A stretch of 64,000 nucleotides of DNA from Dugong dugon. Lineage: Eukaryota; Chordata; Mammalia; Sirenia; Dugongidae. Below are positions 42,915-53,220 of this stretch, one piece after another. A program made the translations under genes and the position numbers. The stretch is from the NCBI GenBank assembly GCA_030035585.1, contig CM057481.1, positions 62,381,128 to 62,445,127 on the forward strand, given 5' to 3'. The stretch's first letter is position 1, and each line of letters begins with the position of its first letter. The notes below the pieces were generated by a model. It saw nothing but the letters and a program-made list of their open reading frames with translations. It had not been told where the DNA came from and searched no databases.

Positions 42915-45900
42915 ATCCTCACTTTAGATGAAGGTTTACAGAACAAAATTGTTTCTCATTGAACAGTTAGTACACATGTTGCCCTATGTTAACAACCCCA
43001 CTACATGTCAACACTGTCCTTACTCAACTTTGGGTTCCCTATCACCAGCTTTCCTGTCCCCTCCTGCCTTCTAGTCCTTGTCCCTGGACTGCTGTGCCTT
43101 ATTAGTCCCATTTTGTTTTATGGGGCTGTCCAGTCCCCGGCTGATGGTGAACCTCGGAAGTGACTTCACCACGGAGCTAAAAGGGTGTCTGGGGGCCATA
43201 TTCTCGGGGTTTCTCCAGTCTCTTTCAGGCCAGTAAATCTGATCTTCTGTGGGTGTGTTAGAATTTTGTTCTACATCCTTCTCCAGCTCTGTCCAGAACC
43301 CTATGTTGTGATCCCAGTTAGAGCAGTCAGTGGTGGTAGCCAGGCACCATCTAGCTGTACTGGACTCAGTCTGGTGGAGGCCTTGGTAGCTGTGGTCTGT
43401 TAGTCCTTTGGACTAATCTTTTCCTTGTATCCTGTTCTCTTCACTGTCCCTCGCTCCCGCAGGGGTGAGACCGGTGGAATATCTCAGATGGCCGCTCACA
43501 GGCTTTTAAGACCCCAGACGCTACTCACCAAGGTAGAATGTAGAACATTGTCTTTATAAACTGTATTATGCCAACTGAGCTAGATGTTCACGGAGACCAT
43601 GGCCCCCACAATCCTTTGCCCAGCAGTTCAGTCCCTCAGGGAGTTTGGACGTGTCTATGGAGCTTCCATGACTTTTCCTTGTACAAGTTGTGCTGGTTTA
43701 CCCAGTATTGTGTACTGTCTCACCCTTCACCAAAGATACCACTTATCTATTGCCTATTTAGTATTTCCCCCTCACGCCTCCCATCCCTTGCAACCAACAA
43801 AGATTGTTGAAGCATTCTATTATTACTTGGTATCGCCTTGCCTTCCTCTCCATTGGAAGGTTCTTTACCTACACTGTTTATTCCCTCTTTTATTGTTCTG
43901 CTGTTGTTGTCATTTACAGATTAACTGCCCTGATTCCCTGTTGTATTTCTTTTGGTTTTGGATAGTCCTTGAGAGTTCATTTCCTAGATTGGTATCTGGC
44001 TGGTCCAATCCTGCGTCCTAGATTCAGCCTGTGAGCTGAAGTTGTTTGTTCTCAGATCAAAGGACTTCCTTTAATTATTCTTGTAAGTTTGGTTTGGTTT
44101 TTACATATACCCTTAATTTCTGTTTATCTGGAAATATCCTAATTTCACCACCATATTTGAACGAGTTTTGCAGGATATATTATACTTGGCTGTCAATTTT
44201 TTTCTTTCAAGCTTTTGTTGCCTGCATGGTTTCTGCCAAATAATCTGAGCTTAGTCTTATTTTTTCTCCTCTGTATGTGACTTCTTGTTTTTCATGAGCT
44301 GTTCTCAGTATTCTTTGTCTTTGGTTTTGGTGAGTGTGATTATGATATACCTTGGTGATTTTCTTTTGGGGTCTATGCTATATGGGGTTCGTTGAGCTTC
44401 TTGGATGGCCAGATTTTCATCTTCCATGAAACTGGGGAAGTTTTCTGTCAGCAGTTCTTCAACTATCCTCTCTGTATTTTCTGTTTTCTGCCTCTGTTCT
44501 GGAACTCCAATCAGTCGAAAATTTTTGCTTTTGATTGTATCCACACAATTCTCAGGGTGTCTTCATTTTTCTTTGTTCTTTTTTCTGAGTTTTCCTCAAA
44601 CAGTGTTGTATCCAAGTGTTTGACTTCAATTCCACTGATCCTGTCTTCCACCGTTTCAAATCTGCTCCTCCATTTCTGAAATCTTGTTGTTTATCTTTTG
44701 GATTTCTAATTGTTGTTTTTGTATAATTTCTAGTTGTGAATTTATTTTGGCATTTTGTTCCTGCATTATTTTCCTGAATTCTTCCATTTTTTTTTCTGTA
44801 TTTTCCAAGAATTTGTCTGACTTTTCCATGAATTTGTCTATTATTTCCTCATTTTTGTCTGCTTTTTGCTTCAACTCTTGGATAATTCTGAGTATTAGAG
44901 ATTTGAATTCCCTATCAGGTAGTTCTGAGTATTAGAGATTTGAATTCCCTATCAGGTAGTTCTAGTGCCTTTTCTTCCACTGAAACGTCATCTGGTGTTT
45001 TATTTTGGATGCCTACTGGAACCATCCTGTCCTGTTTTTGTAAATGTTTTGATATTGTCTGCTGTCTTCGGGGCATTCAGTAGTTATTTTTCTCATATAT
45101 TGATTGTAGATTTATTTGTTTCATCCTTTTTTTTTTTCTTTCAATTTGGCTATGTCTGAGCAGGCGGGCTGTGTGTCCTTTGTTGTTTGCTCATCTGTAG
45201 GCATGATACTTTTTGCCTCCTTCTCCACTTGGCAGGGTCACTCACTCAGATATGTTACAGCAGGGCAGGTCTAGCTGAAGAGGAATTGCTGGGATGAGTT
45301 GTTTGTGGCACTTACTACAGCCACCAAGGTGGGTTGATAATCAGTGCAGGGTAGGTTCTGGTAGGCCTTGGTGGTGTGAGGTTAAGCACACGGTGTAGAT
45401 AGGCAGGATGGAGGGTGGAGATTGTGACATGTGGAGCTAAGATGGGTGTGGGAGAGAGGAGAGAGGAACAGGAGCCAAAAACATACAAACAAAAAAGAGT
45501 GCTAGGGGAGCTTGCCATTGGAGTGGAGAGATGAGACTATGAAATGGAGAAAAACAAAATGGGGAAGAAGAAGAAAAAGAAAAGAATGAATAAATAAAAA
45601 TTAGAAAGAAAAAAGAACAGCAACACTCCCAGGGATCCCACCAGTGCAGCTACGAGGTCTGTTCCCAGGTGTTGAAGTACAGCCTGGCTAGGAAGTGTAG
45701 AGGTGTCACTCAGTGCCAGGTATTCAGGGGACAGGAAGAGAAGGAAGGTATAGAGAGACAAGAAATTGAGTAATGAAGAAAGACAAAAAGGGAAAAGGAG
45801 AGAAAAGGAAACAAAATAAATTTAAAAAAACAAACAAACAAGAAACCCCCCCCCCCAAAAGAAACAGGAAAAAAAAAAAAAAGATGAAAAAAGAAATGCA

Positions 45901-46685
45901 CTCAGGGATCCCTCTGTGTGTCTGCACAAGCTGAGGGGATAGGCCACAAGCTGCCCAGCACTGCCTGGGTAGAACAGGCTCCCCACTCGAGAAAAGAAAA
46001 AGAAAACAAACAGCTCAAAACAAACAAACAAACAAAAAAAAGCCCTGGGATTCCACCAGCAAGACAGTACGGACCGAAAAGCAGTTCCTTACTCATGCGG
46101 AGCTCCACAGCCCCCAGGAAGAAGCAAAGATGGCACACGGAGCCAGGTATTTGAGCAAAAGGAGGGGGAGGTGGTGAGAAGTAAGGAAGAAATCAAAAGA
46201 AGTGGAAAAAAGCAACATCAGCAGCCAACAAATGGCACTCAGGGAGTCAGCCAGTGCGGGCAGGTGGAATCCAAGCAGTTGGTGCTTCCTGACCAAGAGA
46301 CTGTGGCCACAGGAAGCAGAGGAGGCCGAGAGGGGGTGAAGAAGGGTTGGGGGTGGGAAAGGGTATATCGCCGGGTTGTTCTGTCTCTTGCTGGAAACTC
46401 TGTGAAGCTGCTTTCTTGTACCCCTTATTTGCTGGTCTCTGATAGAAGTCCAAGATGGCGGATGCATGCTGCATTAGCTGATACAGGACCTCTCCATGTA
46501 TGTCTCCTTGCTCTTTGTTCTCTGTCAGTTCCTTATTCCATTTGGTGCTTGGCCAAGTTCTTTATCTCTTCATTTGATGTTTAGGGTTTCAGGATTGCTG
46601 TTTTCAATGTTTGGCTTAGTTTTTCAGATCTTTGCTGTGGAGGGACAGCATGGTGCTTCTGCCTAGAGTGCCATGTTGCCAGAAG
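42915..46685 (-). mobile_element. L1-E: LINE-1 lacking ORF2 (3'UTR joined to ORF1)
   Basis: Minus-strand L1 related to L1-A. The 3'UTR runs from 42915 to about 43815. At AAGATTGTTGAAGCATTC it switches to sequence equivalent to L1-A position 1070 onward (TACTTGGTATCGCCTTGCC), which lies at the ORF1-ORF2 junction. ORF1 follows (to 45075), then the 5'UTR, to a 5' end near 46685 like that of L1-A. All of ORF2 is absent. The 5'UTR has only one copy of the monomer that is doubled in L1-A. 43827-46685 is close in sequence to L1-A, so the subfamilies are near relatives. Confidence 0.88.
43827..45075 (-). pseudogene. L1-E ORF1, broken
   Basis: ORF1p remnant. The probable start at 45075 gives an N-terminal MPRRQQTISKHLQKQ. 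44874-44656 is an open coiled coil (KQKADKNEEIIDKFMEKSD, QLEIIQKQQLEIQKINNK). 44544-44305 is the RRM (LIGVPEQRQKTENTERIVEE, NFPSFMEDENLAIQEAQ). The C-terminal domain (44280-43990) is visible as DNA but shifted and partly deleted near 44210. A 28-bp direct repeat (TTCTGAGTATTAGAGATTTG...) at 44886-44950 shows a small local duplication. Confidence 0.83.
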
Positions 46686-46711
46686 TTGAGTATATTATAT
46701 TTTGATTCCAT

Positions 46712-47113
46712 TAAATTGTTGTTAAGTTCTGTTGAGTTGGTTCCAACTCATAGCGACCCTGTGTACGACAGAACGAAACAGTGCTCGGTCCTGTGCCATC
46801 CTCACAATGATTGCTATGCTTGAGCCCATTGTTGCAGCGATCGTGTCAATCCATCTCATCCTTCCAACCTGAGGGGCTCATCTTCTGGCACTATGTTAGA
46901 CAATGTTCCACTGCTGTTCATAAGGTTTTCACTGGCCAATTTTTTCAGAAGTAGACTGCCAGGTCCTTCTTCCTATTCTGTCTTAGTCTGAAAGCTCCGC
47001 TGAGACCTGTCCACTATGGGTGACCCTACTGGCATTTGAAATACTGGTGACATAGCTTCTTGCGTCACAGCAATGTGCAAGTCACCACAGTGTAACAAAC
47101 TGACAGCCTCCCC
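46712..47113 (-). mobile_element. Internally deleted RTE derivative, second copy
   Basis: 46712-46863 is an RTE 3' end in reverse (TTGTTGTTAAGTTCTGTTGA, GCCATCCTCACAATGATTGC, TCAATCCATCTCATC). From 46864 it continues with the reversed 5'-type block seen at 19905 (AACCTGAGGGGCTCATCTTC, GAAAGCTCCGCTGAGACCTG, ATTTGAAATACTGGTGACA). The junction is not at exactly the same place as in the first copy. Confidence 0.75.
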
Positions 47114-47265
47114 TAGTCACCAGTGAATTTAATGATGGGAACTCTGCTATAATGGCAGCCCAGAGAGAGAGAGAGTAATTTTTGGCATGAAAACTTCCAG
47201 TGGCATAGTGAGGAAGTGAATGGATCACGAAGAGGGACCTTTGGAGCAACTTCTATGAGAACAAG

Positions 47266-47815
47266 TGTCTTAGGCTGGGTTCTCTAGAGAAGCAAAAACA
47301 GTGAAGCATATAAGTATATATATAGAGAGTTTTATATCAAGGAAATGGCTCACGCAGTTCTAGAGGTTGGAAAGTCCCAAGTCTGTGGGTCAGGCTGGAG
47401 GCTTCTCCTGATTCATGTAGCTGCAGGAGCTGGTGAGCCCAAGATCAGCAGGTCAGGCAGCAGGCCTCTGGCTCACAGGCTGCAGAGGCTGATGAATCCC
47501 AAGATTGGTAGGTAAGCTGCTAGCTTAAGTCCCAAGAACCGGAGGTCAGATGAACAGGAGCCAGCTGCAGGATCTAGAGTGAGCAAAAGCCAGCGAGCTT
47601 TGCCAGAAAGTCCACCTATACTGGATGCAGCCCACATCTCCGAGGAAACTCCCTTTCAACTGATTCGCTGCTCATCATGGAGGTGATTACATTATATCAG
47701 ATCTCGTTATGGAGGTGATTACATCATTACATAGCTGCCAAACTACATCGTAACTGCCAAACCAATTGGGAATCATGGCCCAGCCAAGCTCACATACAAC
47801 TTAACCATCATAGCA
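47266..47815 (-). mobile_element. ERVL-type (MLT2-like) solo LTR
   Basis: About 550 bp. Reads TGTCTTAGGCTGGGTTCTCT, AGAGAAGCAAAAACAGTGAA, AAATGGCTCACGCAGTTCTA, CCCAAGTCTGTGGGTCAGGC and closes CCAAGCTCACATACAACTTA then ACCATCATAGCA. In sense it begins TGCTATGATGGTTAAGTTGT, like MLT2 LTRs of the ERVL class. The flanks ACAAG and TGTAA do not match, so no target duplication is claimed. No internal region. Confidence 0.7.
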
Positions 47816-48460
47816 TGTAATCCCATTACTTGTAAAGCGAGTAAAGCCAAGAGGTGACATGGAGTAGGCAGTGGCACCATTTCCCACTGTTGCATCTCAC
47901 CTGTGCTCTTTGCCCTCAAGCTGCTGCAGGGAGGTAATGAGGGCCAGCTTTCTCTAGCATGAGCAGAATACCACACAGTTTCTTGGGAATCCCTCTGGCA
48001 AGTTCTGAGAAAGCCTTTGATAAATGTGAGAATGATGGTGTGACAATAACTCACTCTCATTGCCACACACTGCCACACAGCACTGGGGGTGGAGAGAGCA
48101 ACTCAGGTAAACACCTGTGTTGTCTTTAAGGATTTTCACAGTGATTCTGTGTAGGTTCCTTCTCGTGCTGGATCAGAGTCAAAAGAACAAGAGCATCTAG
48201 CAGGTGCCCATAAAAAGCAGTTTCTTCTGTTCAGATTTAATTGGACCCCCCTTGGGGCAATATTCTGTCACCAGAAGTACTGGGAACCAGCCGTTTATCC
48301 CATCATATTCTTCAGGATTTTAAATCGCATCAATTCCAACATTGTTCTTCATTTTCCAGCTCTCACTTAGTGTGTGAGGCTCAACACCACACTGGAAAGG
48401 ACTGGAGTAGACTGGAAATCAGGAAGAAAGAGCTCTAAGACATTATGCCACCCCTAGGTA
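47816..48460. other. Stretch without recognised gene
   Basis: Unique-looking sequence of moderate GC. A 101-codon minus ORF (48078-47773) overlaps the LTR end and has no domain. CAACTCAG followed by GTAAAC at 48110 resembles a 5' splice site, but nothing else supports an exon. Confidence 0.35.
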
Positions 48461-48600
48461 TGAGTTGTATGAATTTGGACCAGTCACTTCGCCTTGCTGG
48501 ACCTCAGTTTCCTCATTGACAAAATAACCTAAAATCTGATGGCAGTATCCTGACATTAGACTTGTATTCTTTGTACTATAACTCTTCTATAATTTCTAAC
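48461..48600 (+). mobile_element. MIR fragment
   Basis: GTATGAATTTGGACCAGTCA, then CTTCGCCTTGCTGGACCTCA and GTTTCCTCATTGACAAAATA is the MIR core. The ends are eroded. Confidence 0.65.
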
Positions 48601-48734
48601 AGACTCATTCAAACAGTGAATGGAAAGTGAGCAGCAAGGATCACAACAAACAATGGTTATGTTTGGAGGACACAATAAGAGATCAATGGCTTTGCTTTCT
48701 CACTTCTGAATCACCCCAATCTGCCACCCAGCCT

Positions 48735-48985
48735 ATTAATAGCAAGCACATTACATACATGCTGGCACTATTATAAGTGCCTTACATATATTGATTCATT
48801 TAATATTTAAAACAATCTGTGAGGTTAGTTTTTGTCAATCATTATCCCCATTTTACACTTTAAGAAAATAAAAGGAAGTGTGTTTATGTGCTTGAGGTCA
48901 CAAAGTAAGAGTGACAGAGCAGGGATTTGAACCAAGAAAACATGGCTTTAGAATCTATTATGTTAACAGCTATATTTTATCACAC
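48735..48985 (+). mobile_element. MIR, nearly full length
   Basis: GCACTATTATAAGTGCCTTA, TTGATTCATTTAATATTTAA, ATTATCCCCATTTTACACTT, TTGAGGTCACAAAGTAAGAG and GCAGGGATTTGAACCAAGAA appear in the canonical MIR order. This is the clearest MIR in the window. Confidence 0.8.
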
Positions 48986-49424
48986 AAGCAATCTAACTCT
49001 TGGTGGAAAGAAGGGCAGAGCTGAAAAAAGCCCTGCAGAGGTAAGAAAGAAGGGAATGGAGGGGTGTTGAGAGCTTGCTTCACCATCTTTGGCACTTGGC
49101 TGGGATATGGCCCTACTGGTAACTTAGACTTGGGTATTTTCAGGAATGAAATGTCTGTTTCATTTCCTGTGTTTGAGCACATGATGAAACTCTCCTGCGG
49201 GAACTAAGACCTTGTCTGCCTTTGTTACTGCTCTTCTTCAGAGAAGTTCTTTTCTTTTGATGAAAGTGAATAGAATGATGGCAGATGAATGGCAACAGCT
49301 GTTCTCTGTAGCAAGAGTCACTTGGAGTTTCTGCACATATTCAAACGCTGTCCTTTTATGAGACAGAGTGGCTGGAAAGGAGAGAATGGGAAGAGCCTGG
49401 CTTTATGTGAAACAAAACAAGCAC
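48986..49424. other. Stretch without recognised gene
   Basis: No repeat or coding signal recognised. ORFs are 60-75 codons without domains. Confidence 0.4.
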
Positions 49425-49560
49425 AGAGTCCTGGCTCTGATTCTTTGAGATGTTTGACCTTGAGCCTCCTTTCCTTTATATGTAAGAGAGTGAAAATTCT
49501 ACCTACCTTGCAGTGAAAAAGACTTATTCAAAGCACAATGCCAAGTGTAGGGTAAGCATT
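49425..49560 (+). mobile_element. MIR fragment
   Basis: TCCTGGCTCTGATTCTTTGA, TTTGACCTTGAGCCTCCTTT and CTACCTACCTTGCAGTG follow MIR order with losses. Confidence 0.45.
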
Positions 49561-49689
49561 TGGGTACTGTTATTTTCCCTTTTCGTTTTATCATGTCTTC
49601 CTACTTGTCTGCCTTTTATCCATTTCTCCCTGCTCTCTTTCATCTCCTGTACTGTTAAATACAGTCTGCTCAGCGTTACAGCTGAGATC

Positions 49690-50005
49690 GTTCATGTGCC
49701 AAACGCTTTCCCTTCCAATTCTTTGTTTTTGTCTCCTTGTGACAGTGGAAACAGTCCTTCACCCTAGCCAGACTTCTTACCCTTTTCTGCATATACCAGA
49801 TAGAGTGTCCTCAAACTTATCTGACCACTGAGCCCTCTTAGTCTCTTAAGGCCTGTCTCCTTCCTGCAGAATGACTGCCATCACTTGGTCTTGCTTCAGT
49901 GCAGTAGCCCATGTCATTCCCCATGCAGATATTGTTCTCTGGCTCCTTAGCTTGGTTCCCAAATCAAAAATCACCTCCTCCAAGAAGATTCCTGTGACTA
50001 AAAGC
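49690..50005 (+). mobile_element. Possible L2 fragment
   Basis: GTGCCAAACGCTTTCCCTTC and AAAAATCACCTCCTCCAAGA followed by AGATTCCTGTGACTAA resemble L2 3' sequence. Diverged. Confidence 0.4.
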
Positions 50006-50365
50006 ATCACAAACTTAGTTGGCAGAGAGATGCCTTCACTGAGGTTGGCAAAACCTTGGGTAGGAGAAAGATTTAGGCGGTGGAGCAGAAGCAGACCAAG
50101 AAGTTAGCAATACAGAGGCTTCTGGTCAGAGAAACTAAGCATGCAGGACAGGACTCCAGTCATTGAAGCTGTCATATGGCAGAGCAGGATGCTCTCTCTG
50201 ATGGAACCGGGAACTACATTCAGGGGAACTAAAGCTGGGAACAAGACAAAACCCTTTAATGAAACTAGCAAAAGGTCAGAGAGAGCTCAGCTAGAAACTT
50301 GATTTTGATGCTGAGCCTTTGAGTTGCTGGCTTATGTAGGGCTTTACTTTCTCAGTGTCCATGGG
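50006..50365. other. Stretch without recognised gene
   Basis: Purine-rich, unique-looking. No call made. Confidence 0.4.
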
Positions 50366-50422
50366 ACTGTATGAGTTTCTTATTGCTGCCATAACAGATT
50401 ACCACAACTTAGCAGCTGTGAT

Positions 50423-51567
50423 TGGATCCACAATCAATGCCCGTGGAAGCAGCAGTCAAGGAATCAAACAACGTATTGCGTTGGGCAAATCTGCTGTAAA
50501 AGACCTCTTTAAAGTGTTAGAAAGGAAAGATATCACTTTGAAGACTAAGGTGTGTGCAGTGTAACAAATTACATAATATGGCTTTTCTCGCCATGGTCTT
50601 ATAACTCCCATCCAGGTGATTGGGCAGGACTATGTGATAAGGTAATTGTGGTTTTGCCTTAAAAGAGAGCTAATTCCAGAGCAGAGAGGAGGATCCTACC
50701 TCCACCAAGGAAGAACAGCCAGGAGTGGAAAGCATGTCCTTTGGACCTGGATCCCTGCACCAAGAGAGAGAGAGAGAAAGTAAGCTGTAACCATAAAGAC
50801 AGTGAGAAGTGGTGGCAGGAGAGACCCAGCAGCAGAGACCCAGCAGCAGGATATAGTATGATGGGCTTCCCAGCCCATGGAGAGAGAAAGCTGAGTGCCT
50901 TTGGGGAGAGGCCTAGGGCCAGGGAGAGCCGTGCCTGTGAGCATTTGGGAAGAGGCTATCCTGATGGAAGAAGTTTATCCTGAGTGTTCCTGAGCCTGAA
51001 TTGTAACTGTTACTTCCCTAATAAACCCCATAATAGTGAGTATGGTCTGTGAGTTCTGTGTGGCCATTGCGAAGAATTATCGAACCCAGTAGAGAAGTAG
51101 AGAGTGCCGTGGGAGGAACGGTTGGTGTCAGAGTTAGTAAAGATGGCAAAGAGAGGAGGCTTGTCTGGCCTCCACTTCATGGGAGTCATCATTTGAACTA
51201 TGGTGTTGGTGAAGAATATTGAATATACCATGGACCACCAGAAGAATGAACAAATCTGTCTTGGAAGAAGTACAACCAGAATGCTCCTTAGAAATGAGGA
51301 TGGCAAGACTTAGTCTCATGTACTTTGGACATGCTATCAGGAGAGACCAATCCCTGGAGAAGGGCATTATGCTTGGTAAGGTAGAGGGTCAGTGAAGAAG
51401 AGGAAGATCCTCAACGAGATAGATTGACACAGTGGCTGCAACAATGGGCTCAAACACAGCAATGATTGTGAGGATGGCACAGGGCTGGGAAGTGTTTCAT
51501 TCTGTAGTACATGGGGTCACTATGAGTTGGAACTGACTTCACAGCACCTAACAACAACAATAACAAC
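50423..51567 (+). mobile_element. RTE/BovB-like LINE 3' end, interrupted
   Basis: 50423-50559 covers GGATCCACAATCAATGCCCG, CGTATTGCGTTGGGCAAATC and TGAAGACTAAGGTGTGTG, a part deleted from the copy at 18372. 51190-51567 resumes with TTTGAACTATGGTGTTGGTG and runs to the GCACCTAACAACAACAATAA tail. About 90 bp of RTE are missing at the junction along with the insertion of a foreign unit (50560-51189). Confidence 0.85.
50560..51189 (+). mobile_element. Unrecognised LTR-like unit inside the RTE
   Basis: About 630 bp foreign to the RTE, starting TGTAACAAATTACATAATAT. It has a purine-rich middle with a direct repeat (GAGACCCAGCAGCA twice, 50821-50848), an AATAAA polyadenylation signal at about 51021 (CCTAATAAACCCCATAATAG), then GTGTGGCCATTGCGAAGAAT and ATCGAACCCAGTAGAG. 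A promoter-to-polyA layout with TG start suggests a retroviral-type LTR, but I cannot name the family and found no clear duplication. Confidence 0.45.
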
Positions 51568-52055
51568 AAACAGCTTTAGACAACACAAATTTATTATCTC
51601 ACAATCTTTGTAGGTCGAAAGTCCACATGAGTCTCCCTGGGCTAAAACCAAGGTGTTGTCAGGTTACTTTTCTATCTGGAGGCTCTGGGGGACACCCTGT
51701 TGCCAAGCTCATTCAGGTTGTTGGCTGAATACAGTTCTTTGAGATGGCTGGACTAAAGTGACTGTTGTCTTGCACACCATCAGCTGAGGACTCCCTCAGT
51801 TCCTAGACTCCTCTCTGCAGTCCATGTAAATGGGCCCCTATGTCTCAGAGTCAGAAATGGTGCATTGAAGCCTTTTCATACTTGGAATCTCTCTGACTTC
51901 TCCTTCTGATGCATCTCTCTTGCTTCCTCTTTCACCACATCTCTGACTCCAACCAGACAAAGTTCTCTGCTTTTAAGGGCTCATGAGATGAGATTGGGCT
52001 CATCCAAGTAGTCCAGGATAATTTCTCTATTTTAAGGCCCTTAACCTTAATGAAA

Positions 52056-52258
52056 AGAGGCCTAGTGCACAATAGTTCAGTGCTCAGTGACTAACCTGAA
52101 GGTTGGTGGTTTGAACCCACCAGTGGCTCCACTGGGGAAAAGACCTGGAGATCTGCTCTTGTAAAGAGTACAGCCTAGGAAACCCTATGGGGCAATTCAA
52201 CTCTGTCCTAAAATGTTGCTATGAGTCAGAATCAACTCTAGGGCACACAACAAAAACC
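52056..52258 (+). mobile_element. AfroSINE, long variant
   Basis: AGAGGCCTAGTGCACAATAG, B box region GGTTTGAACCCACCAGTGGC, the extra block GATCTGCTCTTGTAAAGAG, then GGAAACCCTATGGGGCAATT and GCTATGAGTCAGAATCAACT. Same subfamily as 9024. It interrupts the MLT1-like LTR. Confidence 0.85.
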
Positions 52259-52368
52259 TTAATGACGTCTGAAAAGTCCCTTTTTCCTTGTAAGGTAACA
52301 TATTTACAGGTTTCAGGGATTAGGACATGGACATCTTTGGTGGAGGGCATTATTCTGCTGACCACAGG

Positions 52369-52895
52369 GGCTATAAATGCAATGATGAGCGTTAAGTGGT
52401 TTAGCTGTGATTATTTGAGAACCATATAGTCAGGAAGCAAATGGAGCACTATAACCATCTTCACTCCGTGCCATGCTCCCTGGAACCCCATCACTAGAGC
52501 CTGTAATTTTTTTTAGATTAAATTATACTTTTCTACCTGTCAAGAGCTATTGCTGTCTCCTTGTTGAAAATGTATGTTTTGTGCCAGAGGCTGTGTCCAG
52601 AGGTAAGTGTGTCTATATGTGCACAGAAGAGGAATCATCTCGGCAGGGTATAATTTGGGGGCACTGCAAGGCTTCCCTTAACTAAGTTGCTGCCTCTCAT
52701 GAGTCATAGTGCCTGAAATTCTATTCTTTAAAATAATAATCCTTCTGCTGTACTGGAAGCAGTATAGGTTCAGAAAGTCTCTATAAACATGCAGATTCTT
52801 CTTAGAAGTATATGTCAAGGCCATTGACAACCCCATACACTAGCTATGCAACCTTGAGAAAACTCATAAACCTTAGGTTTTTTTTTTTTTTTTTA
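52369..52895. other. Stretch without recognised gene
   Basis: No repeat or gene recognised, apart from a T-tract at 52879-52894. Confidence 0.4.
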
Positions 52896-53050
52896 ATGTG
52901 TTAGAAGGAAGTAGCAGTATCTTCCTCATAGGCTGTTGTGAACACTACATGACATTATGCATGTTAAGTGCTTACAGCAATGCCTTGGCACATAGCAGTT
53001 GTTTGCTAAATGGTCACTAGTATTATCTTTATTTTGTTGAAATTCTTTCC
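52896..53050 (+). mobile_element. MIR 3' part
   Basis: TAGGCTGTTGTGAACACTAC, ATGCATGTTAAGTGCTTACA, GCAATGCCTTGGCACATAGC, then a TATTATCTTTATTTTG tail. This is the distal part of a MIRb/MIRc. Confidence 0.65.
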
Positions 53051-53084
53051 TACTTACAACTGTAAATGCATGGAAACTTGGATC

Positions 53085-53220
53085 CCTTGCCTGGGAAATA
53101 GGTATTATCATTCCCATTTTGTAGAAGAGGAAACAGAGATCAGATTTTTCTAAGGTTGCACAGAAAGGCAGAAGCTGGAATCAAAGTGATGTCCTTCCTA
53201 GGCGAATATGCCACATAATC
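53085..53220 (+). mobile_element. MIR fragment
   Basis: GTATTATCATTCCCATTTTG, TAGAAGAGGAAACAGAGATC, AAGGTTGCACAGAAAGGCAG. A separate MIR from the one just upstream, as the core order restarts. Confidence 0.65.

Larger units (their letters stand above)
50366..52368 (-). mobile_element. MLT1-like LTR, split by an RTE and an AfroSINE
   Basis: Antisense MaLR LTR in three pieces. 50366-50420 has GAGTTTCTTATTGCTGCCAT and AACAGATTACCACAACTTAG. 51570-52055 has GACAACACAAATTTATTATC, CTCACAATCTTTGTAGGTCG and GGGCTCATCCAAGTAG. 52259-52368 has AGGGATTAGGACATGGACAT, CTTTGGTGGAGGGCATTATT and CTGCTGACCACAG. Together they give the whole LTR. A CAGCT motif flanks the RTE insertion on both sides. Confidence 0.7.

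Noticed and set aside
43806-43830. Spliced-and-reinserted L1 (SpIRE) explanation for L1-E
   Set aside because: At the equivalent intact L1-A position the sense strand after GACTGCTTC continues AAACTTAG, so no GT donor is present at the join.
45710-46138. Phenylalanine-rich minus ORFs suggesting membrane proteins
   Set aside because: They are translations of poly-A/purine tracts in the L1-E 5'UTR read on the other strand.
47266-47815. 5-bp target duplication for the MLT2-like LTR
   Set aside because: The flanks ACAAG and TGTAA do not match, so no duplication can be claimed.
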